Assembly: GCA_019638595.1 (NCBI GenBank) | Contig: JAHBTJ010000035.1 | Coordinates: 1-51,071, forward strand | Origin: Chitinophagaceae bacterium | GTDB taxonomy: Bacteria > Bacteroidota > Bacteroidia > Chitinophagales > Chitinophagaceae | Reading direction: 5' to 3' | DNA length: 51,071 nucleotides | Shown: piece by piece, positions 28,359 to 36,044 of the stretch | Numbering within the stretch: position 1 is the first letter of the stretch | Layout: each line of letters starts with the position of its first letter | Position numbers and translations under genes: made by a program | Notes under the pieces: model-generated | What the model saw: only the letters and a program-made list of their open reading frames with translations | Told to the model about the DNA's origin: nothing | Database searches by the model: none

Positions 28359-29255
28359 TTATTTTTGCTTATTAAAGAGATCATCCAGTTTTTGTTCGAA
28401 TGTGTGATAGCCGATGCTGTCGTATAATTCAGCTCTTGTTTGCATTGTATCAATTACGTTCTTTTGGGTTCCGTTGGCGCGGATGGCATTAAATACGTTC
28501 AACGCTGCCTTGTTGGCGGCACGAAAAGCAGAAAGGGGGTATAGTATCAGTTCCACACCGGCATTGGCAAGTTCCTCTTTTGTCCACAGGGGCGTCATGC
28601 CAAATTCGGTGATATTAGCCAGCACGGGCAGCCCGGTTGCATTTTTAAAAGCGGTATATTGTGGCAGTTCCCTTACCGCCTCGGCAAAAATAAAATCGGC
28701 TCCTGCTTCTTTATAAGCCACTGCTCTTTCCAGCGCTTTTTCCAGTCCCTCATTTGCCAGGGCGTCTGTCCGGGCGCCAATTACAAATTGTTCGTCTGTC
28801 CGGGCATCTGCAGCCGCTTTGATCCTGTCTGCCATTTCCTCTTTACTTACAATTTCTTTGCCCGGACGGTGCCCGCAACGTTTTGCGCCTACCTGGTCTT
28901 CAATATGCAAAGCGGCCGCGCCGGCTTTGATCAGCGATTTTACCGTGCGGGCAACATTAAATGCCGATGGGCCAAAACCCGTATCTGCATCCACCAGTAA
29001 AGGAGTATCGGTTACATTGGTAATACGATAAATGTCGGTCAGCACATCATCCAGCGTAGTAATGCCCAGGTCGGGTATACCCAATGAACCGGCAGCTACC
29101 CCTCCGCCAGACAAATAAATGGCCTTAAAACCTGCCCGGGTGGCAAGCAGGGCATGATTGGCATTAATGGCTCCTACGACCTGTAAAGGTTTTTCATTAT
29201 TCATAGCCTGCCGGAAACCTGCCCCGGCAGAACCGTTGTTGTTGTTTGCAGACAT
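28359..29255 (-). CDS. prpB: 2-methylisocitrate lyase
   Basis: PrpB splits 2-methylisocitrate into pyruvate and succinate. It belongs to the isocitrate lyase/PEP mutase superfamily, with 298 residues. Motifs seen are [10 protein letters not shown], the Mg-binding [20 protein letters not shown] with the catalytic Cys, and ARTDAL. It is the first gene of the leftward prpBCD operon. No PrpR-type regulator lies beside it. The upstream non-coding stretch is largely occupied by a dispersed repeat. Confidence 0.95.
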   Translation of the reverse strand: MSANNNNGSAGAGFRQAMNNEKPLQVVGAINANHALLATRAGFKAIYLSGGGVAAGSLGIPDLGITTLDDVLTDIYRITNVTDTPLLVDADTGFGPSAFNVARTVKSLIKAGAAALHIEDQVGAKRCGHRPGKEIVSKEEMADRIKAAADARTDEQFVIGARTDALANEGLEKALERAVAYKEAGADFIFAEAVRELPQYTAFKNATGLPVLANITEFGMTPLWTKEELANAGVELILYPLSAFRAANKAALNVFNAIRANGTQKNVIDTMQTRAELYDSIGYHTFEQKLDDLFNKQK

Positions 29256-29279
29256 GGCTGCAATATACGTTGTTTCAAC

Positions 29280-29445
29280 TATTAGCTTTCGGCTATCAGC
29301 TATGAGCTATCAGCCGTCAGTGTCAATTTATAGTTTATGGTTTTTTGTTTATAGTTGGGACAGAACAGGAACCACAAACCCGAAACTTCAAACTATAAAC
29401 CTGAAACTTGTAACCTGCAACCCCAACCCCAAAACCTGTAACCCC
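29280..29445. repeat. Dispersed intergenic repeat, copy 4
   Basis: This copy has repeated AGCTATCAGC words, a 35-base T/G-rich core (29323-29357), then CCACAAACCCGAAAC and ACTTGTAACCTGCAACC-type words. The core is an exact reverse complement of 40645-40679. It occupies most of the 240 bases between prpB and bshB1. Confidence 0.8.
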
Positions 29446-29495
29446 AAATTCCTTAATTTTACCGCCACCTGTAAACGAATAATAAAGATAAATAC

Positions 29496-30233
29496 ATGAA
29501 GCTGGATATACTTGCTATAGCTGTGCATCCCGACGACGTGGAGCTGGGATGCTCCGGTACTTTGATGATGGAGAAACTGCATGGGAAAAAGATCGGTGTA
29601 ATTGATCTTACAAGAGGCGAGCTGGGTACGAGAGGCAGTATGGAAACAAGAGCCAGGGAAGCTGCTGCTGCTGCGCAGATCATGCAACTGGATGTACGTG
29701 AAAATATAGGTATGGCGGATGGCTTTTTTAAAAACGATGAGACGCATCAGCGCCTGCTGATCAGGTATATTCGTATGTATCAGCCGGAAATAATATTGGC
29801 CAATGCACTGGATGACCGTCATCCGGATCATGGCCGGGCCGGGCATCTTATAAAAGACGCCTGTTTTTTAAGCGGACTGCGTAAAATTGAAACAGCAGAC
29901 AACCTTGGCAATCCACAGCAACACTGGCGACCCAGGTATATATTTCATTATATACAGGACAGATATTACGAGCCCGATTTTGTATATGATATTACCCCGG
30001 TTTTTGATCGTAAGATAGATTCTATTAAGGCTTACTCCTCCCAGTTCCATTCTGCCGGGTACAACTCGGATGAACCACAGACATATATTTCCACCCCGGA
30101 ATTTTTAAACTCCATTATCGGCCGGCAGGCAATGTTTGGCAAGATGATCGGCGTGCCTTATGCCGAAGGTTTCAGAACCGAAAAAATGATAGGCATCAGC
30201 GGCTTTGACGCTTTTATACAAAAGGATACTTAA
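29496..30233 (+). CDS. bshB1: Bacillithiol biosynthesis deacetylase BshB1
   Basis: BshB1 is a zinc-dependent LmbE-like deacetylase that converts N-acetylglucosaminyl-malate to glucosaminyl-malate in bacillithiol synthesis. The 245-residue protein has the zinc motif AVHPDDVELGCSG near the N-terminus, DLTRGELGTRG, and DDRHPDHGRAG carrying the third ligand. Length and motif spacing fit BshB1 rather than mycothiol MshB. bshA and bshC are not in the window, which is usual because these genes are scattered. It is monocistronic on the plus strand. Confidence 0.92.
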   Translation: MKLDILAIAVHPDDVELGCSGTLMMEKLHGKKIGVIDLTRGELGTRGSMETRAREAAAAAQIMQLDVRENIGMADGFFKNDETHQRLLIRYIRMYQPEIILANALDDRHPDHGRAGHLIKDACFLSGLRKIETADNLGNPQQHWRPRYIFHYIQDRYYEPDFVYDITPVFDRKIDSIKAYSSQFHSAGYNSDEPQTYISTPEFLNSIIGRQAMFGKMIGVPYAEGFRTEKMIGISGFDAFIQKDT

Positions 30234-30837
30234 GAAAAAATGTAGTATTATTTCTATGCTTTTGTAGAAGGAATTAAAGTTATTATATATGCATATTTTT
30301 CTTGCTTTTTTCCAGCAAAAAGTGTCAACATTTTAATTGTTTATGCAACCATTAATAATTGGTCTGCGTCAATATATGCCGTACGCGTATTGCAAAACGC
30401 ATTTTCTTACAACCTTTGAAATAAACGCTGCTATAAACCCATCGAAACCCCTGATCCGTTATTCCCTGTATAGGTATGCATTTTGTGTAGGATTCTTTTA
30501 AAATCCCTGCCGGCCTTTGCTTACTTCATCGCTAAAGTTTCCTGGTTAAAAAAATTACAAGCTAAGCTTACGCAAGCCTTGCTTCAATTGGTTGAAGCCG
30601 GTAAGTGAAGTATTGTACCTGTAATAAAAAGAAACTTTTTGAGAGAACATCTGAAACCCTGGACCCCGCGATTTCAACATCTATGTAAAGCCAATTGATC
30701 CGTACCTGTTTTTTTTCAATGTATTCGTATGCAGAACGCTTGCAGTTGTACCTTATAATGAGCATATTGTGAGGAACCATCTGAACCCTTAACAACCAAT
30801 ATTTATGCAAAGACCATTTTTTATTGTTTTTCCTGGT
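30234..30837. other. 604-base intergenic region, no gene supported
   Basis: bshB1 and the exosortase gene converge on this stretch, which has no coding signal on either strand. It contains a hairpin GCTTCAA-TTGG-TTGAAGC (30581-30598). Next to it is GCTT-ACGC-AAGC, followed leftward by a U run near 30550-30556, which could end transcription from the exosortase side. I found no tRNA-like or known RNA structure. Confidence 0.4.
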
Positions 30838-31446
30838 TCAGTTATTTACCTTTTTAGGCTTGAATTTTTTATAAAAAAAGTAAATGAGCACCAGCAGCAG
30901 TATATAGCAGCAATAGTTAAAGATGTCGTGATGGTCAAGACCCTTTCCGATCGTCCAGGTCTTTTTCCACGACTTCACATTGTTTTCCAGCGCAAGCATG
31001 AGCAGTGTTGTACGAATACAGTTAAGTACCCACACCACCAGGAAGCCGGTTACGATCCATATTATTTTTTTCCTCAGCGTCATTTTATTGGCTAGTATAA
31101 ATGCCAGCCAGAAGCTCAAAATACCCAGGCCCACGCATTGCCATGCCATTACCAGCCTGCTACCGGTAGAGGCGATAAAGTATTTGGTATCCGCAACATG
31201 CGTGTCGAACCCAAGGGAACGTGTAATAAAATCAGCGCTGTGCATAATGCTGCCTGTTATCCATCTTATATAATTGAAGTGCCGGTCAATACCGGCATTA
31301 TAATATGCGTCGCCTGCTGTTACGGTCCTGACAAAAAACATGTTCGCGGAATAGAAGGCGGCAAACAGTAACAGGAACTTCACAACGAAAGCCACATCAA
31401 AATAACGGTTAACTGTTTTACAGGCAGATTGAAGAGATGACAGCAT
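30838..31446 (-). CDS. Exosortase-family membrane protease/transpeptidase
   Basis: This 202-residue integral membrane protein has about five hydrophobic segments and the exosortase catalytic triad in order. Cys104 is in AWQCVGLGIL, Arg145 in LNCIRTTLLM and His172/His173 in LDHHDIF. Exosortases cleave and process proteins bearing a C-terminal motif, hydrophobic stretch and basic tail at the cytoplasmic membrane. The length fits compact Bacteroidota forms without the EpsI fusion. No exopolysaccharide genes are nearby, unlike classic EpsH loci. The gene immediately upstream encodes a peptide with just such a tail, a likely substrate. The subfamily is not assigned from sequence alone. Confidence 0.87.
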   Translation of the reverse strand: MLSSLQSACKTVNRYFDVAFVVKFLLLFAAFYSANMFFVRTVTAGDAYYNAGIDRHFNYIRWITGSIMHSADFITRSLGFDTHVADTKYFIASTGSRLVMAWQCVGLGILSFWLAFILANKMTLRKKIIWIVTGFLVVWVLNCIRTTLLMLALENNVKSWKKTWTIGKGLDHHDIFNYCCYILLLVLIYFFYKKFKPKKVNN

Positions 31447-31486
31447 AGTAATAGCTTTAATGATACATAAACCGGTGTGTATACAT

Positions 31487-31539
31487 AAACCTATAAGGTT
31501 TGCAGCGTTGCATCCCGGCCCGGCAAATCTTATAGGTTT
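31487..31539 (-). terminator. Hairpin between the PIDGG peptide gene and the exosortase gene
   Basis: AAACCTATAAGGTTTGC (31487-31503) pairs with GCAAATCTTATAGGTTT (31523-31539), 17 bp with one G-T mismatch. It begins 16 bases after the peptide stop codon. There is no long U run after it on the minus strand. It could be a partial terminator or an mRNA-stabilising structure that lowers exosortase expression relative to its substrate. Confidence 0.6.
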
Positions 31540-31554
31540 TGTATAGCCCCATTT

Positions 31555-31776
31555 TTATTTTTCAACTGTTTTCCCGGTGTTGTCTTTCTTACGCTTGTCG
31601 TACGCTTTTTTAGCGCCATAGGCAATACCCGCCGCCACCAGCAGGCTTACGCCGCCATCAATAGGTATTTCGGTATCGGGGTCGCCGCCTGGTCCGCCAG
31701 GCTGGGCCGGCAGTGGTGTTGCAAAAAAGCATGCGGCCATGATCATTATTCCCGCTAAAAAAGTGTTTGTTTTCAT
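31555..31776 (-). CDS. Small secreted peptide with PIDGG C-terminal sorting-like tail
   Basis: This 73-residue protein has a signal peptide (MKTNTFLAGIMIMAACFFAT, cleavage near PLPA) and a Gly/Pro/Asp linker (PGGPGGDPDTE). Then comes the motif IPIDGG, a hydrophobic stretch VSLLVAAGIAYG and a basic tail KKAYDKRKKD. Motif, membrane segment and positive end are the tripartite form recognised by sortase-like enzymes. There is almost no mature domain beyond the linker. It lies 108 bases before an exosortase gene and 36 bases after a large T9SS protein. Small Bacteroidota proteins with PID-type tails exist, but processing by the neighbour is inference. Confidence 0.82.
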   Translation of the reverse strand: MKTNTFLAGIMIMAACFFATPLPAQPGGPGGDPDTEIPIDGGVSLLVAAGIAYGAKKAYDKRKKDNTGKTVEK

Positions 31777-31812
31777 ATTCTTCTGTTTTAGGAATTAAAA
31801 ATTATTGATTGT

Positions 31813-34800
31813 TTATTTTTTAAACAGCTTTATTGTTGTCCTGGTATCCCCGCCTGTTATTCTTAACTGGTAAACGCCGGAAGTAATGGCTATGCCCAGG
31901 CTGACAGGATGTGTTGTGTTCTCTCCTGCATGATGAATGGTTTTTCTTGTGATCACCTGCCCTGCTATATTGGTCAGTTCAATGTTATATATACCCTTTT
32001 TCACATCGCTGAATTCAAGGTATACCATACCATTGATGACCGGGTTGGGATAAGCCCTGATAACAGGCTTCAACTGCGCCGGCCGGGCTGAGTTACGGGT
32101 TAACCTAAGCTCAAACCTGTTGTTACCGGAAGAAGCTGCGTCGGCATTCACCATAAAATGCACCTGCGTAATTGCTGATGTACTTACCGTTGCAGCGCTG
32201 TGCATGTAATGATCTACCAGCGTAGCCGATACCACATCTTTGAGTGCCACCGGGTCAAATTCCAGCAGGTAGCTGGTTTGCCGGGTGCTGCCCAGTTGCA
32301 GGTACAGCGTATCAGCATCCATAACAGGCGATCTTCTTTCTACCATTAAAGAGCGTCCTTTCCTGTTCAGCGACAGGTTTTCCGATACATTGAACAACTT
32401 GGGTACATCCATGCCATCAATGTTGTCGGCAAAGTTTTTACTGTAGGAAGCAAATACTTCGTCCAATACGGTATATCCCGCTGTATCGGCCGTCTGCAGG
32501 TTAATGCGTATGCCATACGCGTCTTTGGCCGGCGTGAATACAATTGCTTCGTTGTCTTCTTTTTCTTCTCCCGCCTTAAATACATTACGGGCAGGGGTAG
32601 CCGATTTATCGGATTCTTTGATCACCATGCTGCCGGCGCCGCCGGCAGCATGTACGAGGAAGCCCTGCCCCGACTGGATATACTGGCTTTCGGGGCTTAC
32701 GGCTTTGGGCACGATGTCGTACCCGGTACCGTTAAAGCTGATGTTCACATAAGCGCCCACGCCTTTTGCGCCGCCCATTTTCGGATCCCATACATAGAAG
32801 CTGTTATCAACATTGTTACGGGTGATGGTAGCAAAATTGATAGGCGATGCAAAGGGATTGGCAACAGCGGTATACCCGGTGGCGGCTGTTGGTATCACCT
32901 GGTCGCCTGTTTTCAGCGGGCCGGTTACCCGCAGGGTAGCAGGTTTGCTACCGGTAGTGGTTACACTCCTGTCGCCCCGTACAAACAGGAAGTAAGGTGT
33001 TTTATTAACTGCATTGGTGCGGGTATTGAGTACATCCGTCCAGGTATCGGTGGCGCTGTTGTAAGACAGGATGCTGGAGGTTTGCCCGGGGATGTTCTGG
33101 TCAAACCCGTTGGCAACCGTACCCTTTGTAATAATGGTACCATACCCGGGGTAGGGGTTAGGGTTGGGCGAAGAAAGCGTAACGCCTTCCTGCCATGCCT
33201 CGTTGATGCTTTGATTACCTGCTACAGGTGCACTCATGATCCTCCATGCCCTGCGGGCGGGTATATAACGTTCTACCGTTACATTACCCGTAATACTGCC
33301 TGTAACCGGTGTTACCCTGGCGGTGTTGGCGGCAGTGCTCTTCAGGGTGAGTTTATCGCCGGTGTTGAGCGTACCATTGGTAACGGTAAGCATGTCATAA
33401 ATGCCAAGAGCAGTACCTATAGTAACCGATCCGTTACGGTTAAGGGTAAGCGCTTTTAATGAACCGCCCTCACCTGTGCTGAAGTTCAGCGCCCCAAACT
33501 CACCGGCGCCGGTAATCACCAGGCTGGAAGTTGCCGAGCCGGTAAGTATGCCTGTCCCGGTAAGCGTAGCGAGCGACAGGGTGTGCCCGTTGATCATCAA
33601 TTGTGCACCGGCAGGGATATTCAATGCGCCGGAAATTAACCAGTTGCCTGTCATGCTATACTCGTTGCCACGGTTAGCCAGCGTAAATGTTTTACCTGTG
33701 CCAAAGTCGGCCGGCGCTGTACCACTACCATCGGGGTTGGCGCCCCAGGTGTCTGCTGCATGCAGGTTACCGGCAGCTTTAGAATAGTATACTCCGGTTG
33801 TGCCACAGCCTTCATCAATCACGCCATCGCAATTATTATCTATCCCATCGCCACATATTTCGGTTGCGCCGGGATGTATGGCAGCATTGTTGTCGTTGCA
33901 GTCTGTTCCCTTGCTGGTTTCAATATAACCTGCCGGGATATTCGTGCCGTAGCAAACGAGTTTTTTGCCGTTATCATAGCCATCGCCGTCCTTATCTATA
34001 TACAGTTCAGCGGTGCGCCATTTTTTCGCATTGTCAGGAGCGCAGTCTGCACTATCAGGTACGCCGTCGCCATCGCTGTCTGTTGTTTTTTCATCCGGGA
34101 AAAGTTTTATGATCCAGCCAGTGCGGGCATATCCGTCGTTTGTTTCTGCATAGCCTGCTATAATATAGCCACCATCCGTGGTTGGCTGGATGGAAGTGGC
34201 ATAGTCGTTATCAGCACCTCCTATGCATTTCTGCCATAGCAAATCTCCGCTGACATTTAATTTTACTATCCAGCAATCAGCTTCACCGTGGTTGCCACTC
34301 ACCTGTCCGTCGTTTGATCGGGTATATCCTGCTACAATATAACCGCCGTCCGGGGTTTCTTGCATGGAAGTTGTCCACTCGGACTTAGAGCCTCCTATGC
34401 ATTTCTTCCAATGTACATTACCAGCCGCACCCAATTTTACGATCCAGTAATCTACACTGCCATGATTGCCGCTCACATTTTTGTCATTTGATGTAGTGTA
34501 TCCTGCTACAATATATCCGCCATCCGCGGTTTGCCGGACAGAATTTGCCACATCGCGCCCTGTACCACCCAGGCTTTTCTGCCACTGGATATTCCCTGTA
34601 GTGTCTAATTTTACTATCCAGTAGTCATAGTCGCCATGGTTGCCGGTAAGGTCACCGTTTTTTGAAGCAGAATACCCTGCCATAATATATCCGCCATCCG
34701 TAGTTTGCTGAATGGAATATGCCCATTCAGTATCAGTACCGCCCAGGCTTTTCTGCCACTGGATATTCCCCGTAGTGTCTAATTTTACTACCCAGTAGTC

Positions 34801-35352
34801 ATAGCCACCATGGTTACCGCTCACATCGCCGTCATTTGAATTGCTATACCCTGCTACAATATAACCGCCATCCGTAGTTTGCTGAACGGATTTTGCCTTA
34901 TCCTCACCAGTACCGCCCAGGCTTTTCTGCCACTGGATATTCCCCGTAGCGTCTAATTTTACCACCCAGTAGTCATTGCCGCCGTGGTTACCACTCACAT
35001 CGCCATCGTTTGAACTGCTATTCCCTGCTACAATATAACCGCCATCCGTAGTTTGCTGAATGGAATATGCTTCGTCAAAGTAACGTCCTCCCAATGTTTT
35101 CTGCCACTGTATATTCCCGGCGGCATCGAATTTTATGATCAGGTAACTGTTAAAATTTTGTGCAGGAATAGCTCCTGCTAAAATATACCCGCCGTCCGTG
35201 GTTTGCTGAATGGAACTTGCCTGGAAATCGTCGTTTAATGTTTCCAGGAACTTTTCCCATTGTATATCGGGCGCCTGTGCAAAAGCATTTTTACCGGTAA
35301 ATGATAAGCAGGCAATTAAGCATAGCTTTAAAAAGCATCGGTATAGTGTCAT
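31813..35352 (-). CDS. T9SS-exported repeat protein with metal-binding motif region
   Basis: This 1179-residue cell-surface or secreted protein begins with a signal peptide (about 1-26, ending in NAFAQ). Seven DGGYI repeats (residues about 45-418), the last five spacings exactly 58 residues, probably build a beta-propeller. [11 protein letters not shown] calcium-type motif follows, then a MopE-like metal-binding segment (about 450-516) with [20 protein letters not shown] and NNCDG. A long beta-rich middle comes next. The C-terminus (about 1100-1179) is a type A T9SS sorting domain with [28 protein letters not shown] and a final KLFKK. It opens the unit with the PIDGG peptide and exosortase. 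Ligand is unknown. Confidence 0.9.
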   Translation of the reverse strand: MTLYRCFLKLCLIACLSFTGKNAFAQAPDIQWEKFLETLNDDFQASSIQQTTDGGYILAGAIPAQNFNSYLIIKFDAAGNIQWQKTLGGRYFDEAYSIQQTTDGGYIVAGNSSSNDGDVSGNHGGNDYWVVKLDATGNIQWQKSLGGTGEDKAKSVQQTTDGGYIVAGYSNSNDGDVSGNHGGYDYWVVKLDTTGNIQWQKSLGGTDTEWAYSIQQTTDGGYIMAGYSASKNGDLTGNHGDYDYWIVKLDTTGNIQWQKSLGGTGRDVANSVRQTADGGYIVAGYTTSNDKNVSGNHGSVDYWIVKLGAAGNVHWKKCIGGSKSEWTTSMQETPDGGYIVAGYTRSNDGQVSGNHGEADCWIVKLNVSGDLLWQKCIGGADNDYATSIQPTTDGGYIIAGYAETNDGYARTGWIIKLFPDEKTTDSDGDGVPDSADCAPDNAKKWRTAELYIDKDGDGYDNGKKLVCYGTNIPAGYIETSKGTDCNDNNAAIHPGATEICGDGIDNNCDGVIDEGCGTTGVYYSKAAGNLHAADTWGANPDGSGTAPADFGTGKTFTLANRGNEYSMTGNWLISGALNIPAGAQLMINGHTLSLATLTGTGILTGSATSSLVITGAGEFGALNFSTGEGGSLKALTLNRNGSVTIGTALGIYDMLTVTNGTLNTGDKLTLKSTAANTARVTPVTGSITGNVTVERYIPARRAWRIMSAPVAGNQSINEAWQEGVTLSSPNPNPYPGYGTIITKGTVANGFDQNIPGQTSSILSYNSATDTWTDVLNTRTNAVNKTPYFLFVRGDRSVTTTGSKPATLRVTGPLKTGDQVIPTAATGYTAVANPFASPINFATITRNNVDNSFYVWDPKMGGAKGVGAYVNISFNGTGYDIVPKAVSPESQYIQSGQGFLVHAAGGAGSMVIKESDKSATPARNVFKAGEEKEDNEAIVFTPAKDAYGIRINLQTADTAGYTVLDEVFASYSKNFADNIDGMDVPKLFNVSENLSLNRKGRSLMVERRSPVMDADTLYLQLGSTRQTSYLLEFDPVALKDVVSATLVDHYMHSAATVSTSAITQVHFMVNADAASSGNNRFELRLTRNSARPAQLKPVIRAYPNPVINGMVYLEFSDVKKGIYNIELTNIAGQVITRKTIHHAGENTTHPVSLGIAITSGVYQLRITGGDTRTTIKLFKK
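34099..35220 (-). repeat. Seven coding repeats, mainly of 174 bp
   Basis: DGGYI recurs at residues 53, 103, 161, 219, 277, 335 and 393, so units are 50, then five times 58 residues. Neighbouring units are nearly identical in DNA. For example, the AGGCTTTTCTGCCACTGGAT word begins at 34571, 34745 and 34919. This indicates recent unit duplication or homogenisation. Confidence 0.9.
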
Positions 35353-35522
35353 GGCAATCGTTGTTTTATAAGTAATATGGGTTGATTATCAGTTTCTTTT
35401 ATTGCAGGCGTCCTGTTGCTTCCTGCTATTCAGCGCGCATAAGTTCTTTACCTTTCTGCATTGGCAAAGCAAAAGCGCAACAGGCAAGGGAAGATTCCTT
35501 TAAAAGTAGGTTGTGTTTTTTG

Positions 35523-35579
35523 CGGGGTACTGTATTTTTCACCATAGGTGTTTTGTTAGGGTGTTCCGCAAAGTTAAGG
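35523..35579 (-). pseudogene. Relic of the 5' end and upstream region of an Rpn-family gene
   Basis: This stretch aligns with 50932-50989, the start and leader of the intact Rpn-family gene, including a shared 17-base run CATAGGTGTTTTGTTAG across the ATG. On the minus strand from 35545 the relic encodes MVKNTVPRKK, against MTENTTPRSN in the intact gene. The resemblance then ends and a stop follows after about 40 codons. It is best read as a decayed or recombined copy. Confidence 0.65.
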
Positions 35580-35613
35580 TTATCGAAGATTTTAAATGGG
35601 GGAAAAGTTGCAG

Positions 35614-35715
35614 GGGGGCAGGTTGCAAGTTACAAGTTTCAGGTTTCGGATTTGTAGTTTGTGGTTAGACAGGTTAAGCGCTCATAGCCCATTGCTGATG
35701 GCTGAACGCTGATAG
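35614..35715. repeat. Dispersed intergenic repeat, copy 5
   Basis: GGCAGGTTGCAAGTTACAAG is followed by GTTTCAGGTTTCGGA, TTTGTAGTTTGTGG, and then CATAGCCCATTGCTGATGGC and CTGATAGC words. The order and orientation are the reverse of copies 1 and 4. Confidence 0.7.
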
Positions 35716-35736
35716 CTCCTATAAATTCCGGCAGCA

Positions 35737-35767
35737 GGGTTTCCAACCTTTTGAAGGTTGGAAACCC
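35737..35767. repeat. Perfect 14-bp hairpin
   Basis: GGGTTTCCAACCTT and its exact reverse complement are separated by three bases. It is distant from any stop codon and has no U run, so it is probably a dispersed palindrome rather than a terminator. Confidence 0.75.
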
Positions 35768-36044
35768 GAAGAATGAGTATAGGGTCGGGGACCGGGGGGA
35801 TCTTGCAGTTCCGGGAAGAAAAAATGCTGCCGTATTTCCCGGTGCATATTGGTATGAGGTTAGCTGGGTTTATGGCTTTTCATATATCGGATTATAAAAC
35901 AGGGCTTTTTTTATACGGTTGGAGTAATGCCTAAAATAAGTTCACTTTCTCAATTTTTCATCAGTGTTAATTAGCTTGCACTTATGTCAACAAAAGAACC
36001 TGGATGATTGTTAGATAGTACAATATGTATTGTTATAACCCTTA

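Larger units (their letters stand above)
35353..36044. other. 692-base non-coding region with decayed gene start, hairpin and repeat
   Basis: No intact gene is seen; a 91-codon plus-strand frame at 35382-35657 lacks any recognisable feature and overlaps the relic and repeat. The region holds the Rpn-like relic, dispersed repeat copy 5 and a strong hairpin, described separately. Confidence 0.5.

Noticed and set aside
30568-30810. 80-codon minus-strand frame after the exosortase gene
   Set aside because: No signal peptide, domain or plausible composition; the region contains hairpins and lies beyond the exosortase stop.
32650-33459. 269-codon plus-strand frame opposite the T9SS protein
   Set aside because: It has Cys/Gly/Tyr-rich low-quality composition and no domain, and lies fully within a clearly coding minus-strand gene.
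34099-35220. Regular 174-base repeats considered as a CRISPR or satellite array
   Set aside because: The period is a multiple of three, the frame stays open and units encode DGGYI propeller repeats; there are no spacers or cas genes.
35382-35657. 91-codon plus-strand frame
   Set aside because: It is made partly of the Rpn relic and the dispersed repeat, with no recognisable protein feature.
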